A stretch of DNA of 64,000 nt from Chamaecyparis obtusa (GCA_027943335.1 BSBK01006398.1:481001-545000); one strand, 5' to 3'. Numbered from the stretch's first letter, positions 1-11,734 are shown. The notes: a model not told the origin generated them from the sequence alone. Made by a program: numbers and translations.

Positions 1-841
1 TCAAAGGTTTAGCCAATAACCTCCAGAATCATGAGATTAAGAGATCACCTGTTTTGCTAAGTTGGAAATTTTTTTGTCTTAATATCAAACATCTAGAGAT
101 CTGGAGATGACTGTGAACTGTCAAGTCTTTCACTTTATTGTTGAATCTCCGGATTCAAATAGACTTTACCACTTCTACATGAGATTTAGAGATAACCGTC
201 TTTCTTAAAACTTATTTCCTTTGTCGCTTGATCTATGAATGATCCTTGACTTAACTGTTACCTTGTGAGATTCATAGAAAACCACCATGACAGATCACCG
301 AAGGTTAAGGAATCATCGTTGGACATCAGGAGATCTGGAGATAGCCTGCTTCACCAAGTTGCTAAATGAAAACAACTAACTTCTAGGACTTGGAGATTAA
401 GAGATAAGCGAAAAAAGTTAAGCCCTTTACCCTTTTCACTGAATCATCAAACAACCATCAAGTTTTGCACTGCATACCGACTAGGCCTAAAAGACCTAAC
501 ACCTTTGTCAAATTTCTCTTTTCTTACATTTGTCAAAATTAACATGACATACCGACTGAGCCCGAAAGACACAACACTTTTAAAACATTGGGACTTAGGA
601 AAAGATAAAAGGCATCGTCAGGTTTTATACTTAGGAAATATTAAAAGGGGCCCGCTAGGAAAATTAACAAAAAGAACATGGCCCCATCCAATGATGAAAT
701 ATAACACGTGCATCAAAGGGGAACTTAAGTGATCGAAAAAGGTAATGATCAAATAGATGTGAGGACATAGATTTAGGGTTTTCGACAAGGGAAGACCTAG
801 GGTTTAGGCATATGAATGGAATTTTCACCTGACTTTTCACA
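1..841. other. Non-coding repeat-like sequence with recurring GGAGAT...AGAGAT motifs
   Basis: No gene is supported here. A short motif of the form GGAGAT followed by AGAGAT or similar recurs at roughly 30-60, 95-110, 180-195, 330-345 and 390-410. A second pair, ATACCGACTAGGCC / ATACCGACTGAGCC followed by AAAGAC and an AACAC string, occurs near 475-505 and 547-580. It may be an LTR or untranslated part of an old retroelement abutting the truncated end of element A. No terminal dinucleotides or primer site could be fixed. Confidence 0.4.
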
Positions 842-849
842 CCAAGGGC

Positions 850-1881
850 CTAAATTTTAAACAATCCTAACATAGTCAACACTGCTCCAATTGCATTTTC
901 ACTTGCATTACAGTCCACTTGAAACACTTTATTGAAATTTGGTAAAGCTAATGTAGGTTGCTTAGTTACCTTTTGTTTCAACAATTGAAAACTCTTTTGT
1001 GCTCCATGTGTCCACTTGAATTCCTTCCTGTCCCCTCCCATTGTCTTAGTAGTAGGATTACAAACTAAACTAAAATTCCTAGTGAACTTTTAGTAGAAAC
1101 TAGCCAATCCATGAAATGCTATTCCCTCTCCAACACTTTTAGGTGTAGGCCACTCAATAATTTCTTTAACCTTCTTAGGATCCATCTTCAATCCTTCCAC
1201 TAAGAACATAAAACTCAAGTACACTATCTCCTCTTCTATGAAAGAATACTTTTTTATGTTTATCAACAACTTCTCTTCCCTCAATCTATGAAAAACTTGT
1301 ATCAGATGTAACAAATGATCCTCCCTACTTTTACTAAAAATCTAGATGTGATTAAGGTAAAAAATTACAAACTTACCCAATAATTTCTTCAATACCTCAT
1401 TCATAAGCCTCATGAAAGTACTCATTGCATTGGTCAATTCAAAAGGTATCACCAACCACTCATACAATCCTTCATTTGTCTTGAATGCTATTTTCCATTC
1501 ATCACCTTCTCTGATTCTAATATGATGATAACCACTCTTCAAATAAACCTTTGTGAAATACTTCACTCCACTCAAACAATCCATTATATCATCCATCCTA
1601 GGTAAAGGAAATCTATACTTTATTGTGATTCTATTAATAGCTCTAGAATCAGTACACATCCTCCATTCCCTATTTTTCTTCAGTGCTAGTACAATAGGTA
1701 CTAGACAAGGACTCAAGATTCCTCTAAACAGACCTTTCCTCAACAATTTTTGCACTTGCCTATTCAATTCTTCATTCTCTATAGATGTCATCTGATGTGC
1801 TACTTTATTAGGGAAACTAGCTCTAGGAATCAGATCCATACAATGACTAATAATCCTCATAGGTGGAAATCCATCAGGCAC
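850..1881 (-). pseudogene. Ty3/gypsy reverse transcriptase and start of RNase H, broken
   Basis: Three open stretches (1881-1342, 1314-1090, 1041-850) together cover a gypsy reverse transcriptase and the beginning of RNase H. Visible hallmarks are a PDGFPPMR entry motif, CTDSRAIN, KYRFPLPR, KSGYHHIRIR, the EGLYEW block, then GLKMDPKKVKEIIEWPTPKS and FHGLASFY after the palm, and FKWTHGAQKSFQLLK / FQVDCNAS of RNase H. The catalytic Y-x-D-D box reads YLNH, followed at once by a TAG stop, and the first catalytic aspartate (normally in a KIDL-like motif) is tyrosine in KVYLKSGYH. The polymerase is therefore dead. Sequence beyond the RNase H start is missing. Confidence 0.9.
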
Positions 1882-1962
1882 ATTATCTAAGATTATGTCT
1901 CCATACTTTGTTAGTAACTATTTTATTTCATCAAGTTTTTCTTCTTCTGAATTCAAGCTAGA

Positions 1963-2403
1963 CTACATACGAATCAAAGCACAACACATATAATCATTCT
2001 TTAATCCATCCAAGAATTTCCTTCCTTCTACCAAAAAAACTCTAACAATGGTACAAATATCACTCTTAGAACTCTCTACTAAAGGTAGCAATACTTGTCT
2101 TTTCCCATTTGCAAAGATGGTGCACCTATTCCTTCTACCATTATCTAATGATTTTCTATCATACTGCCATGGTCTACTCATCAATATATGACACACATCC
2201 ATATGCATAATATCACAAAGAACTTCATCCCGATAAGATCCTATTTTCATTTTAACTAAACATTTCTCACTTACCAATATATTATGATTATTCTTTATCC
2301 ACACAATTTGATAAGGGTTAAGATGCTTCAACCTCTGTAACTGCAACTTCTTCACCAACTCCTCCAAAGGTTAGTTATCTGAACTCCCACTGTCAATGAT
2401 CAT
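1963..2403 (-). pseudogene. Retropepsin-like protease segment of element A, interrupted
   Basis: On the minus strand the active-site motif IIDSGSSDN is read at about 2403-2376 and is followed directly by a TAA stop, after which an open stretch continues with EELVKKLQL and, further on, CHILMSRPWQYDRKS. The last motif corresponds to the L-L-G-R-P-W-x-Y-D block that closes gypsy proteases; here the usual LG is MS. The same two blocks occur in element D near 44320-44560, so the two elements belong to related lineages. It lies between the gag and reverse transcriptase segments. The in-frame stop makes it a pseudogene. Confidence 0.8.
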
Positions 2404-2599
2404 TTTGCAACATTTTCTTACAACTTTGCATCTGGTCATGAACAAAATTTTTCTCAACAACTATACTCATGATCCGTATCCTCATGACATAGGACTCTCC
2501 TCAACATATGTGCTTCTCCATTGTCAAGTTTATTCAAATATTCGGTAGATTCCTCCTCTTCATAAGTAGATCTTCCTTTTATCTTAGTCGTGTTGTTTT

Positions 2600-3536
2600 A
2601 ATTTCCTTGGGTACATTGAAGGGCTGGGTGTCTTTCGCCTCCACATTCAAAACAAGTTCCTCTAAATGCTCTTCTACTTGATCCTCCTTCTCTATGGAAA
2701 GTTATGTCATCTCTTCAGTATGAACTTTCTTCCTTAACTTCTTCTTTTCCTTTTCCTAGATTTGAATAAGATCTTCCTCCTCTTGCAAATGTTCTTCCCC
2801 TTTAAAATATTCAACATCTTCCTCTTTGTTTTTTTGTCTTACCTTTTGTTCAATTTTTCTTCTGCATTTAGGGCATATTTGTAAGCCTCTTCTATATTAT
2901 GCAATTTAACCAAGATGATTTTATCCTAAATTGAAACCTTTAAACCATTAAAGTATCTAGCTACTCTCGCCAGCTCATCATCTATATGACTAGACCTAAT
3001 ATCCAAATTGTAAAAATCTTCGGTGTAATCCTTCACACTAAGATCCTTTTTCTTAAGGTTTAGCAATTTCCTAAACAAACTTGATAATCAACATGCAAGA
3101 ACTTGGCCTTAAATTTGTTCACCATTTGATCCCAAGATTTTATTTTTTCCTTGCCTCTTATTTGTCTATTGGTCTACAAATATTCTAACCATAAGGATGT
3201 ATGTCCCTTCAACTTTGTGCAAACATACTTCACCTTATTAGCTTCATCAATGCCTTCATAGTTAAAGTATTTCTCCAAATTAGTGATCCAATCAAGAAAT
3301 TCATCTGAATTCAACTTTCTATCATAATTAGGTGGATTGAAATGTAGTCTAGAATTAACCCTAGTTAGGGCTCTCAAGAATCTATCATCTCTTTGATCAA
3401 GTTTAGGTTGCTCTTCACCTTCTTCAACGAATTCCTCAACTCCTTCTTCATCACTTACATCTTCAATATGCTGACCTCTTCTCTGGGATATTTCAAAATT
3501 TTCCAATCTAGCTTCAATTTGTCTTAACATCTCCAA
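2600..3536 (-). pseudogene. Gag of element A with CCHC zinc knuckle, frameshifted
   Basis: The N-terminal part is open from 3536 to 3174 and has a charged, glutamate-rich stretch followed by a retrotransposon gag motif (FLDWITNLEKYFNY, then KVKYVCTKLKGHTSLW). The C-terminal end carries a zinc knuckle, CFECGGERHPALQC, read on the minus strand at about 2660-2615, which fits C-x2-C-x4-H-x4-C. Between these the frame is broken several times. Gag would form the particle and bind RNA. The matching gag motif in element D (43490-43640) supports the assignment. Confidence 0.8.
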
Positions 3537-3681
3537 TATTTATAGATATACATATCTCCTTCCTCCACCTCTAACATGTCCTCTGCAATTATGGGTCAGA
3601 TCCTCACTTTGCCACCCTACAAAAAATTATTTTAGGACTTCACGAGCTCACAGATCTCACTTCCACAAGGGACACAACCTT

Positions 3682-3693
3682 GCTCTGATACCA
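3682..3693 (-). other. Primer binding site of element A (initiator tRNA-Met type)
   Basis: The minus strand reads TGGTATCAGAGC, the sequence complementary to the 3' end of plant initiator tRNA-Met used as primer by many LTR elements. It sits two bases inside the LTR end at 3696 and upstream of gag on the same strand. Confidence 0.9.
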
Positions 3694-3695
3694 AA

Positions 3696-4260
3696 TGATG
3701 TAGACAAGGACATGAGGGACGTCAAAGAAGTCAGTCCAATCCTTGCATCACAAGTTACACAATGTAAGAAAAAAGAAACAAGAGATCAGAATGATTTAGA
3801 TCAACGTTCAATTAACATGAAATATAGTACAATGAATCTGCAACATGCAGTCTTACATTCTAGCCATACATGACAGTTATTGGAACCTTTAAGAGGTTAT
3901 CTTTTTATACTATCTATTGTGAGCTACCACTAAAATTCTTGACCAAAAATCACTACCCTAAGGATCAATTACAATAGCTTATAACTTGCCTTCACAAGCA
4001 TAAAGTTAGCTTGAGAAAGATTACATTCTCCAAGAATAGGAAAACATATTACATTATAGGCCAGGACCTAAATCATAAGAATCCCTCACAAATGGATTTA
4101 ACATAATGTGTGAACCAGAAAGGATGTAAGCCACATGTTAGGGAACAACAATATATGAGCCACGAAGCTTTGCTGATCGAGAAAATCCTTTACAAGATCG
4201 AAAAACATAGACTGGCTGTAAAACGTGAAGAACAATGAAGCCCCGCCAAGAATCTAAGAT
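3696..4260 (-). repeat. 5' LTR of element A, outer limit uncertain
   Basis: Directly outside the primer site the + strand begins TGATGTAGAC, so the LTR ends ...TACATCA in element orientation. The partner LTR is not in the window, so the other edge cannot be fixed by comparison; 4260 is only a working limit. No host gene is visible in it. Confidence 0.5.
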
Positions 4261-4461
4261 ATCTCAAGAATGAAGAAACCAATCGAGGTGTGAACCTAAG
4301 TGAAGGTAAAACATGATGCTACCAATACCCCACGAAGTGCACAACAACAATTGATCCAAACTGAAGGAACACTGAAGGAAAATCATTGATTGCAAATTGA
4401 AGAATAAGAAATAAAATAATTTTGGTTGATGCAAGATTGCCAAGAACCCAAGATACTCCTT

Positions 4462-4485
4462 TGTGTGTGTGTGTGTGTGTGTGTG
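4462..4485. repeat. (TG)n microsatellite
   Basis: Uninterrupted TG dinucleotide run of about 12 units, flanked by AT-rich non-coding DNA. Confidence 0.95.
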
Positions 4486-5129
4486 GTTACCATTAAAATA
4501 TATTATATCATGTTTGACGATGAAGCAAAAAAGTTGTAAAGAATGTTGATTCAAAACATTATTGAGTTTGAATTGATTAGTATATGATTTATAAATGCTT
4601 TGAATGATTTGACTTCCAATGTTTCTATCAGACCCAACATATTTAATACAACACATTACAAACAATAATATATAATTATCTTCAATATTTTTTAATTTTT
4701 ACTTTAGAAATATTTTACTTAAAGAGCATAACATTCAATTATGAAACAAGAGAACATTACATTTGTTTAGAGATAAACAAAAAAAATATATACAACTAAA
4801 TATTAATATAATAATAGTATAATTTTATTAACAATATCATTTTTGTTTATGTTTTAAGAATCTTTAAGTTCAATGGTAATAAATTATTACTATAACATGA
4901 ATATTTTTAATTAAAAAGGTGATTCCAATATAAAGGAAGAATGATCTAGCTTTTTCATCTACTATTTTGTTTTTTGAAAGGGAGTATTTACATTGTTAAT
5001 TTTTAAAAATATATTTTGTTGTATTATATTTGTTTCATACTAAATTCTATTATACTAAATATTTTTTAAAAATTAATTATTTAAAAATAATAATTAAAAA
5101 TTAAAAAAAGTTATTTTATGGGGTGATTT

Positions 5130-5265
5130 ATTTAGAGTAGTAGTTAAAACACTTCATTGGTGGGGCTGCCACCAAGGTCCAAACTCTGCTAGACTATTTT
5201 TCTCACAATCTTTCTACCTACGTTACATCGTTGAGCTAAGACTGTCGTTACCAAATAAAAAATGA
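5130..5265 (+). repeat. Possible tRNA-derived SINE
   Basis: The segment contains an A-box-like stretch (TAGTAGTTAAAACACTT, from about 5138) and, about 37 bases on, a B-box-like GGTCCAAACTC (5176-5186), close to the pol III consensus GGTTCRANNCC. That spacing is typical of tRNA-derived promoters in plant SINEs. No clear 3' tail or target duplication was found, so this is tentative. Confidence 0.4.
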
Positions 5266-5624
5266 TTTGTTTTATAAATAAATATAATTATTTTTCTAGC
5301 TTAATGGTGGAATGTTGTTGTTGTGAAACCCCAGATAGCACATTATAATTGTATAAACGAAGAATATGATAGTAAACATTATTATACATTTAAATATGCT
5401 TAAAAAGTGAAGATACATCTAGTAATGTGCATGACATAAAATATAGACATGTCTATGAATTTTTAAAAGTTTAAATTAATGCATTATTCAATACAACTTA
5501 TGATGTAACATATTTGTTATATTGAAATAATTGTATTGTTACTTGAAAGATATGCACCTTAAAGTTTTAAATAAAATCATTCTTTCTATAATAAATACTT
5601 ATTATATCAACCATATAAATTCAA

Positions 5625-5943
5625 TTGATATAAGTATTATATCTATTTTTTATAATACAAGTTTTATATCAACCCTTAGTACTTTTGGAAATGAATTTCT
5701 AAAACATTAGCAATAATGCCTAAAAAATATTTTTGAATGGTGGATGAGCAAAAATATTTATTAAGAGTTATATCACCTAATTTTTGAATGTTTTATATAA
5801 ATTCCATAGATATAAGTACTATATCTAGTTGATACAATACTTATTATAACAACTCTTGATATATTTGGAAATGAAGTTTTTAAAAATTAGTAATAATGCA
5901 TAAAAATATTTTTAAATGGTGGATGAGTACAAATATTTATAGC
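5625..5943. repeat. Diverged tandem duplication, period about 178 bp
   Basis: Two successive blocks share order and wording: ATATAAGTA..TATATCT, then a TTTGGAAATGAA segment, AATAATGC, and a TGGTGGATGAG block, once in about 5631-5760 and again in about 5809-5943. They differ by many substitutions, so the duplication is old. Function unknown. Confidence 0.7.
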
Positions 5944-7627
5944 ATCGTTTGCCAAATACTAAATAAAAGGGCTTTGAAAAATACAAATATGCACCAATTA
6001 CAAATAAAAATATAGGAAATGTTCATCGCACTTTCAAATATATTTAAGGAGACAAAGAAGGAAGAATTTTCATCAATGATATTCATTATACTTGCAAATT
6101 GTTATGTTATTCAAAATACTCACAAAAGATGATTTTTTTGAAGAATTTACATATATTTTTGATAAAAATAAAGATACAAGTCTCTTAAGCCTTTTACTTT
6201 CTATATAATCAAAAGGAAATAAAATTATGAGTAGATTATAAATTGTCTTAAAGGTCAACACTTATGTCATCATTCTTATTGTCATAGAAGTTGTCCTTAC
6301 TGTTAATAAATTAAAATATCTTTGAAATTTCTTTATTATTATAAAAAAATAAAAAATCTCTTAGATAATTTGATGTAGGAATATCTTGGTGAATCAACAA
6401 TTGACATCAACTAAAAATATTTTCTATATTATCCATTTCAATTTTGATCTATCTTTTTTTTGTTTAGCATTTCTTTGATCAGCTTTGGAGAATCTCAATC
6501 ATGACTATGGAGGGTGCAAGGGAAAGTTTAAAATTAAAAAATTTCTCCTTCAATAAAATCAAATAAGCATGCAAAAAAGCTAAATTCCACAACCCATGCC
6601 AACTTCTTCTTAGCATGAGCCAAAATGGGATTCTTGGAGCATGAGAGCAGTAAGAAGTAGATTGGTCATTTTCCACATAATGGTTTTTGTTGTGCAAAAA
6701 TAATAATGTACCAGTTTTCTTATTCATCTTTCCTTTCATTTGTGTTATTACAGCTAAAAATAAATAAATTTTGATCTGCATCCTATGAGGAGTTCCTAAT
6801 GTGTCCTAAGATCATACGAAAACCTTCAAAGTGCTAGTGGCTACCACATCAACAATGGGCATTGGAAAGAAGGAGAATTTAGTTACGTAGGGGAATGTCA
6901 AAAGAGGAAAATGAAGCATGTATTCAAGTCATTCAACTTCGAACCCTTATAAATGAAAAAGGCAATGTGTAGATCAAAAGAGGGAATGCGAATCAAATGA
7001 AACTTGGAAGACATGATTCCTTCATACATATTTAAATAGGGAAATAAGCATTGGTTCTTTAAGGAAGATGGAATGTAGATCACAAAGGGGAATATGTATG
7101 AGTAAAAGAGTTGTGTTTGTAGGGGGGTGGTGGTGGTGAAGAGTGAGGGTAAGCAAGAGGGTAGAAACCTAAGAGGGGCAATTGATAACTGTGGGCATTA
7201 GTTGAGAAGGCTTCATGTGGGGTGTGTTGAATGCACATAGCAAGAGTATGGCTAGAACGAAAACATGAGTGACTCAAGAATGTCTTTGTTATAGAAATGT
7301 AGAGGATGCATTAAATGCCTTTGTATGTGAATGGGAAGAAAGGGCTATGTGAAAGTCTCAAATTGTATTTTTTTTACATATGACTTTGTCTTGATGAATT
7401 AAGTTTTGGGTTGTAATCATTGTGTGGATATTTAGAACAAAGTATTGTCATTTGAAGTTGAGAATTGTGTTTGATTTTTGTGATTTTTAGCACGCAAGAG
7501 TTTCTTCTTGCATTATTATGACTCAAATTTTCTTAAAATAAATTAACAACACTTCAAAAAAGTAATTAAATAATCAATAAGCACAAACATTTCTAATCCT
7601 CCTAATCAAATGACAACTTGACTATAA

Positions 7628-7810
7628 CATACATACATACTTACATTGATAAATGTATATGTATATGTATATAGACATATGCATATGCATGTACATGTAC
7701 ATGTACATATTTTATGTTTATGTATATGTATAATACATAATTTATGCATATAATACATATAGATGTATATGCATTATATATATATGTACATGTTTATACA
7801 TATACATAGA
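7628..7810. repeat. TA-rich low-complexity and alternating purine-pyrimidine tract
   Basis: Runs of ACAT, TATATG, CATATG and a GTACAT triplet repeat (about 7690-7710) make a long, largely self-complementary tract with no coding content. Confidence 0.85.
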
Positions 7811-8639
7811 TATAAAGACTTGATTCAGTATCATTTTGATATTTAAATTATGAACTTTGTCATTAAATCAAATATCCTTTATGACCAAAACTTAATTATA
7901 AAAATAAATAAATTTAAAATACTTTTTAAAACTGCACATAATTATATCTATCAATTATTTAATAATACTTTTAAAACTCTTTACTCGTGATTGATACAAC
8001 TCAACTATAATAGATTTCAAGTAGCTCTTGGGAAAGGCTAAAGAACTCTTCGTATTCCCTTACACCCATATCTCGAAGAAAAATAAATAAAAATCAACCA
8101 CTCGACTTTATAAAAAGGAGCATTTTAATAATTGAAGCACAAACATAATGATGATATGTTCGCCTTTTGCATTTTCCCAAAAATATAAAGCGGAACTACG
8201 TGTTGACCATGATTACGACAACGAGGCCTTTTTTTATCCATTCACTTTTCACAATTCGTTGAAAATTGGTACGAAATCGCATTAAAGTCAGTGAGGATTT
8301 TGTTAAATATGATGAGATTTTGTCGCACCAGCCTGGAACTCGTGCGCCATGACTTTTTAATTATACAGTAGTCCTCATTTTTCTTATCTTTTTCCAATCC
8401 TTTGGAATTTGATTATCTTTTAAGGCTTCATTTGAATTCAAGTAAAGGAAACGTCTATTTCAGGATTGCAGGTAATAATGAATTATTTAAATCAACTGCA
8501 GTACATGCAAAAACATCCAAAGTGAAAACGTAAGCTCTGAAGAGATGCATAAGGAATCCGAGATTATAATAGCGACTGTTTGAATGCTGTATCCATTGTT
8601 CTGAGGTGTATGATTGACAAAAAGAGAATATTTAATTGG

Positions 8640-8776
8640 GAATGATAAGCTTTTGTCCCCCGTGCATGTCATCCACAAATCGGATTCTTACCAAACATTC
8701 ATCACGAAAGTTCCATCAACAAAATTGGCTATAAATTCAGCAGTTGGCTAATGAGAAATACATAACAAAAGCAAGA
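8640..8776 (+). promoter_or_regulatory. Proximal promoter of MYB gene 1
   Basis: A TATA box, TATAAAT, lies at 8730-8736, about 47 bases before the start codon, and is conserved in the paralogue at 49800-49806. Also conserved in both promoters are ACCAAAC (8690-8696; 49760-49766), which fits the AC element bound by plant R2R3-MYBs, and TGCATG (8663-8668; 49733-49738), an RY-type core. Conservation between diverged paralogues supports a role; binding is inferred. Confidence 0.55.
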
Positions 8777-11041
8777 ATGGCAGAGAAGAAATGCAGCGTG
8801 GATGGGCTTAACCGAGGGCCATGGCAAGCTGAGGAAGATCTGCTGTTGAAAGCATACGTTGAAGCAAATGGTGCAGGGCGTTGGACTACTCTTGCCTCCA
8901 AAGCCGGTACAATCATTGTCAAACTTCTCTTTAGGTTTTTTATTTATTTTTTTCCTTTTTCTTCTAATGGGTGCATTGTTAAACAATTTGTTGTCATGGT
9001 TATTCAGATATCAAATATCTTATTTCAAACAAAATATATCGTTAGTTGGTCTGGGTTATTATAGGTCGCGAAGGAGTGTGTAGTAGTTTCTAGTTTTAAT
9101 TATATATATTTGTGAATCAGTTAAGCTTAATGTTTTGGATCACACTCAGTGATTTATGAGTAAGAAAATAAAAATGACTGTTGAGTGTGATCTGAAACAT
9201 CAAACTTAATTGAACTTGATGTTTTGAATCATATTCAATAATTTATCAACAAGAAGAAGAAATAGACCATTGAATTTGACTCCAACTGTTATTGCTGAAG
9301 TGAGCCTGACATTTGATCACAGCCAGTGATCAAATATCTGAGAGAAGAGCATGATCTGAAATATCATGTATAATTAGACATAACATTTTAGATCATGCTC
9401 CATCATTATAAAGAAGACAGTAATCATTTAATATAATTTGAATTGACAAACTTATGCACACCAATTACTTACAAATCAAATTTTCTATATAAATTTTCAT
9501 GCTTTACTTGAAATCTCTCTTTTCATTTTAATACAATTTTCAGTGTAATGCTTGCATGTATAGCAATACAGAGTTTTCTTTTTACATTTATTCTGTATAA
9601 GATCTATTTTTGTTGGTACTATGAATATTATATTAGTCTGCAGGAGTGAGTTTTCCAGTTCTTGTAGTATTATAAGATTCCATATGAAATGAATCGTGTA
9701 TATGTTTGTATCATATTAAATTTTTATTTGTAATTTTTGGTATTCACACAAGAGCATTAACGGCCATTGAACATGTTTATCAGGTTTGAAGAGATGCGGG
9801 AAGAGTTGCAGGTTACGTTGGATGAATTACCTTCGTCCAAATGTGAAGCGAGGCCATATTACTCCAGACGAAGCAGACCTCATTATCAGACTTCACAAAC
9901 TGCTTGGAAACAGGTTGGAATTGACCTTTCCTAAGCACTTTATCATATTAGACTTTTATATCGTTGATGAATGAAATGATGAGTTAGAAAAGAATGAAAT
10001 GATTCCTGCAGGTGGTCTCTGATTGCTGCCCGTGTACCAGGAAGAACAGACAACGACGTAAAGAACTTCTGGAATATTCATCTGAGCAAGAAAGCGGGCC
10101 GCAAAGGTGTACACCTCAAGAGCATCAATTCAAAGCTCAAAGATACGCCTGTTTCCAATACTAATAGTATTGGAGACTCGACCAAGGATGAAATTGATTC
10201 AAAATGTTCTGCCAAGTTCAATTTTCAGCCTCATAGGCCAAGCATGCAAAGAGATTCGATCCTTGGTCCATCAGAATCCAAAATGTTACAAAATCCATGC
10301 AATGGTGAGCCAGATGGGCGAGATCCTTGTCCAGATGAGTCCACCAAGCCCAGAAATGGTCTAGTTTTACAACATGTCATTGCACCAACAAAGTGCAATT
10401 TCAACACAGCTCCTTACACTATATCTTCAGCTGAAAATGATGAATTACATAGTGCAGTATATAAATTTTCATCCCCATTGACAACTCTGGTTCAGCAGAA
10501 TTCTCATGGACTCCTAAGTGAGATTTCTGACACCATTCAGGGATTATCAACGTCTAACCAATATCATCCACACTCTGACTCATTTGGATTTGGTTATATT
10601 CCTGGATTTGACTCCAACAGTGTAAGCTGCTTTACAAATCTGCAGCCTAACAACCTCAATTCTCAGTTGGAATATCCTAATTGCAAAGCTGAATCATATG
10701 GGTTAAATCCTTTCCCAGATGAGGTCACCAAGCTAAGAGATGGTCTTTTTTTACAAAATGTTATTGCAGCAACAAAGCCCAACCTCAGCACAGCGTCTTA
10801 CACTATTTCTTCAGCTCAGAATGATGAATTCTATAGAATTCCATCCCCATTAACAACTCTGGTTGAGCAGAATTCTCATGGATTCCTAAGTGATATCATA
10901 CAGGGCTTAACAATCTCTAACCAATATCATTCACACTCAGATGCATTTGGGTCTGGTTTTGTCCCTGGATTTGACTCCAATTATATATTTGACAGTGTAA
11001 ACAGCTGTACCAATCTGCAGCCCAACAACCTTAATTCTTAG
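8777..11041 (+). CDS. R2R3-MYB transcription factor (MYB gene 1), three exons
   Basis: Exons by splice-site inspection: 8777-8906, 9784-9913 and 10012-11041, giving 429 residues; introns start GT and end AG, and exon 2 is 130 bp as usual for this family. The start ATG sits in AAGAATGGC. R2 tryptophans are W16, W36 and W56; R3 has I69, W88 and W107. Residues 75-94 match the bHLH-interaction signature [DE]L-x2-[RK]-x3-L-x6-L-x3-R exactly, so the protein probably works in the nucleus with a bHLH partner, as do plant MYBs of flavonoid and epidermal-cell pathways. LRWMNYL with PNVKRG, and [20 protein letters not shown], resemble the GL1/WER-type and anthocyanin-type groups; the subgroup is not settled. 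The C-terminus (188-429) is a tandem repeat rich in Ser, Asn and Pro. No break was seen; target genes are unknown. Confidence 0.9.
9121..9209. repeat. Foldback repeat in intron 1 of MYB gene 1
   Basis: Arms 9121-9148 and 9182-9209 are inverted copies matching at 24 of 28 positions, centred on GATCACACTCA / TGAGTGTGATC. Related half-copies follow at about 9214-9245 and 9300-9400. A related foldback is in the second MYB gene near 50481-50580. It resembles a small foldback transposon remnant or an ancestral intronic hairpin. Confidence 0.7.
10313..11038 (+). repeat. Tandem repeat encoding the MYB C-terminal region
   Basis: Unit 1 is 10313-10696 (residues 188-315) and unit 2 is 10697-11038 (residues 316-429), offset 384 bp or 128 codons. 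Shared blocks in the same order are PDE-x-TK, YTISSA-x-[22 protein letters not shown] or ISNQYH, HSD, PGFDSN and [10 protein letters not shown]. Unit 2 lacks the short linker after the last block. The same two units are present in the second MYB gene, so the duplication predates the gene duplication. Confidence 0.9.
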
Positions 11042-11370
11042 CCGGATATAGAAGACATGCATTGGGTATGTTTCAGGTGTTCTGTGATCTACATTTTAAT
11101 AATTTTTCTAGATTAAACAGCTAGATTCTATATGGTTTTAGTGTGTGTATTTTCGGTCAAGGACTCTCATAAAGATCCTGTAGACAAGACTCTCGTATAG
11201 TTTTTGTTCTTGTATTACCATGGAGTAAACATCTAGCTTCCCTACGGTTTTTGTGTGTGCTTTATTCCTTATAAAGGCTTCTAGACAAGACTCAGATGTT
11301 TATGGACACAGGGTTGAGGACTTTTCAAGAACAGAGAGTTCTTTGTGGCCATTTAATATTATCTTATGTA

Positions 11371-11391
11371 AATAAAATATTTTTAAATAAA
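11371..11391 (+). promoter_or_regulatory. Likely polyadenylation signals of MYB gene 1
   Basis: AATAAA occurs at 11371-11376 and 11386-11391, 330-350 bases after the stop codon. The second has a counterpart at 52456-52461 in the paralogue. Around them a GTTCTTTGTGGCCATTT block is repeated in tandem in both copies. Confidence 0.5.
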
Positions 11392-11734
11392 TGTGTTCTT
11401 TGTGACCATTTGATGCAACATCTTCTGTAAAATTGGACATCTCTAGAGTGGAAAATAACATTGGTTTTGAACTCACGGGTATCTGGCGCAGTCAGTAGCA
11501 AAGAGTTCGTAAAGGTGAAAAATAGTTGTTAGCATTTGTATTTTAAGTCTCGTGAAATTTTGAAGCACATTCAGTGATTCTTATCTTATATATAAATGTG
11601 ATATATAATTGTATTCATACGTATTTTAACTCCCATGAAATCTACTGCGAATATTTTCTGATTCAATTCTATAGACTATTTATCAATATTTTGAGTCACA
11701 ATCAGCGATTCGTTATCAACATGAAGAAAATGAA

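Larger units (their letters stand above)
842..3695 (-). mobile_element. Element A: decayed, truncated Ty3/gypsy retrotransposon body
   Basis: Reading the minus strand from 3695 downward gives, in order, a primer binding site, gag with a CCHC zinc knuckle, an aspartic protease motif, reverse transcriptase and the start of RNase H. This gag-PR-RT-RH order is that of Ty3/gypsy elements. The body stops abruptly near 842: no integrase, polypurine tract or 3' LTR is visible, so the element is truncated at its 3' end. Frames are broken by stops and frameshifts and catalytic residues are lost, so it cannot be active. Confidence 0.9.
4486..8084. other. AT-rich intergenic DNA left of the first MYB duplication unit
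   Basis: No host gene is supported. Small open frames here have no recognisable domain and biased AT-rich composition. The stretch holds a SINE-like sequence (5130-5265), a diverged tandem duplication (about 5625-5943) and a TA-rich low-complexity tract (7628-7810), described separately. Confidence 0.6.

Noticed and set aside
770..815. Telomere-like TAGGGTTT words
   Set aside because: Only two scattered copies, no array; chance or a promoter telo-box at most.
8729..8986. Minus-strand open frames over MYB exon 1, also at 49772-50032
   Set aside because: Shadows of the coding exon; the plus strand carries the MYB motif and proper splice sites.
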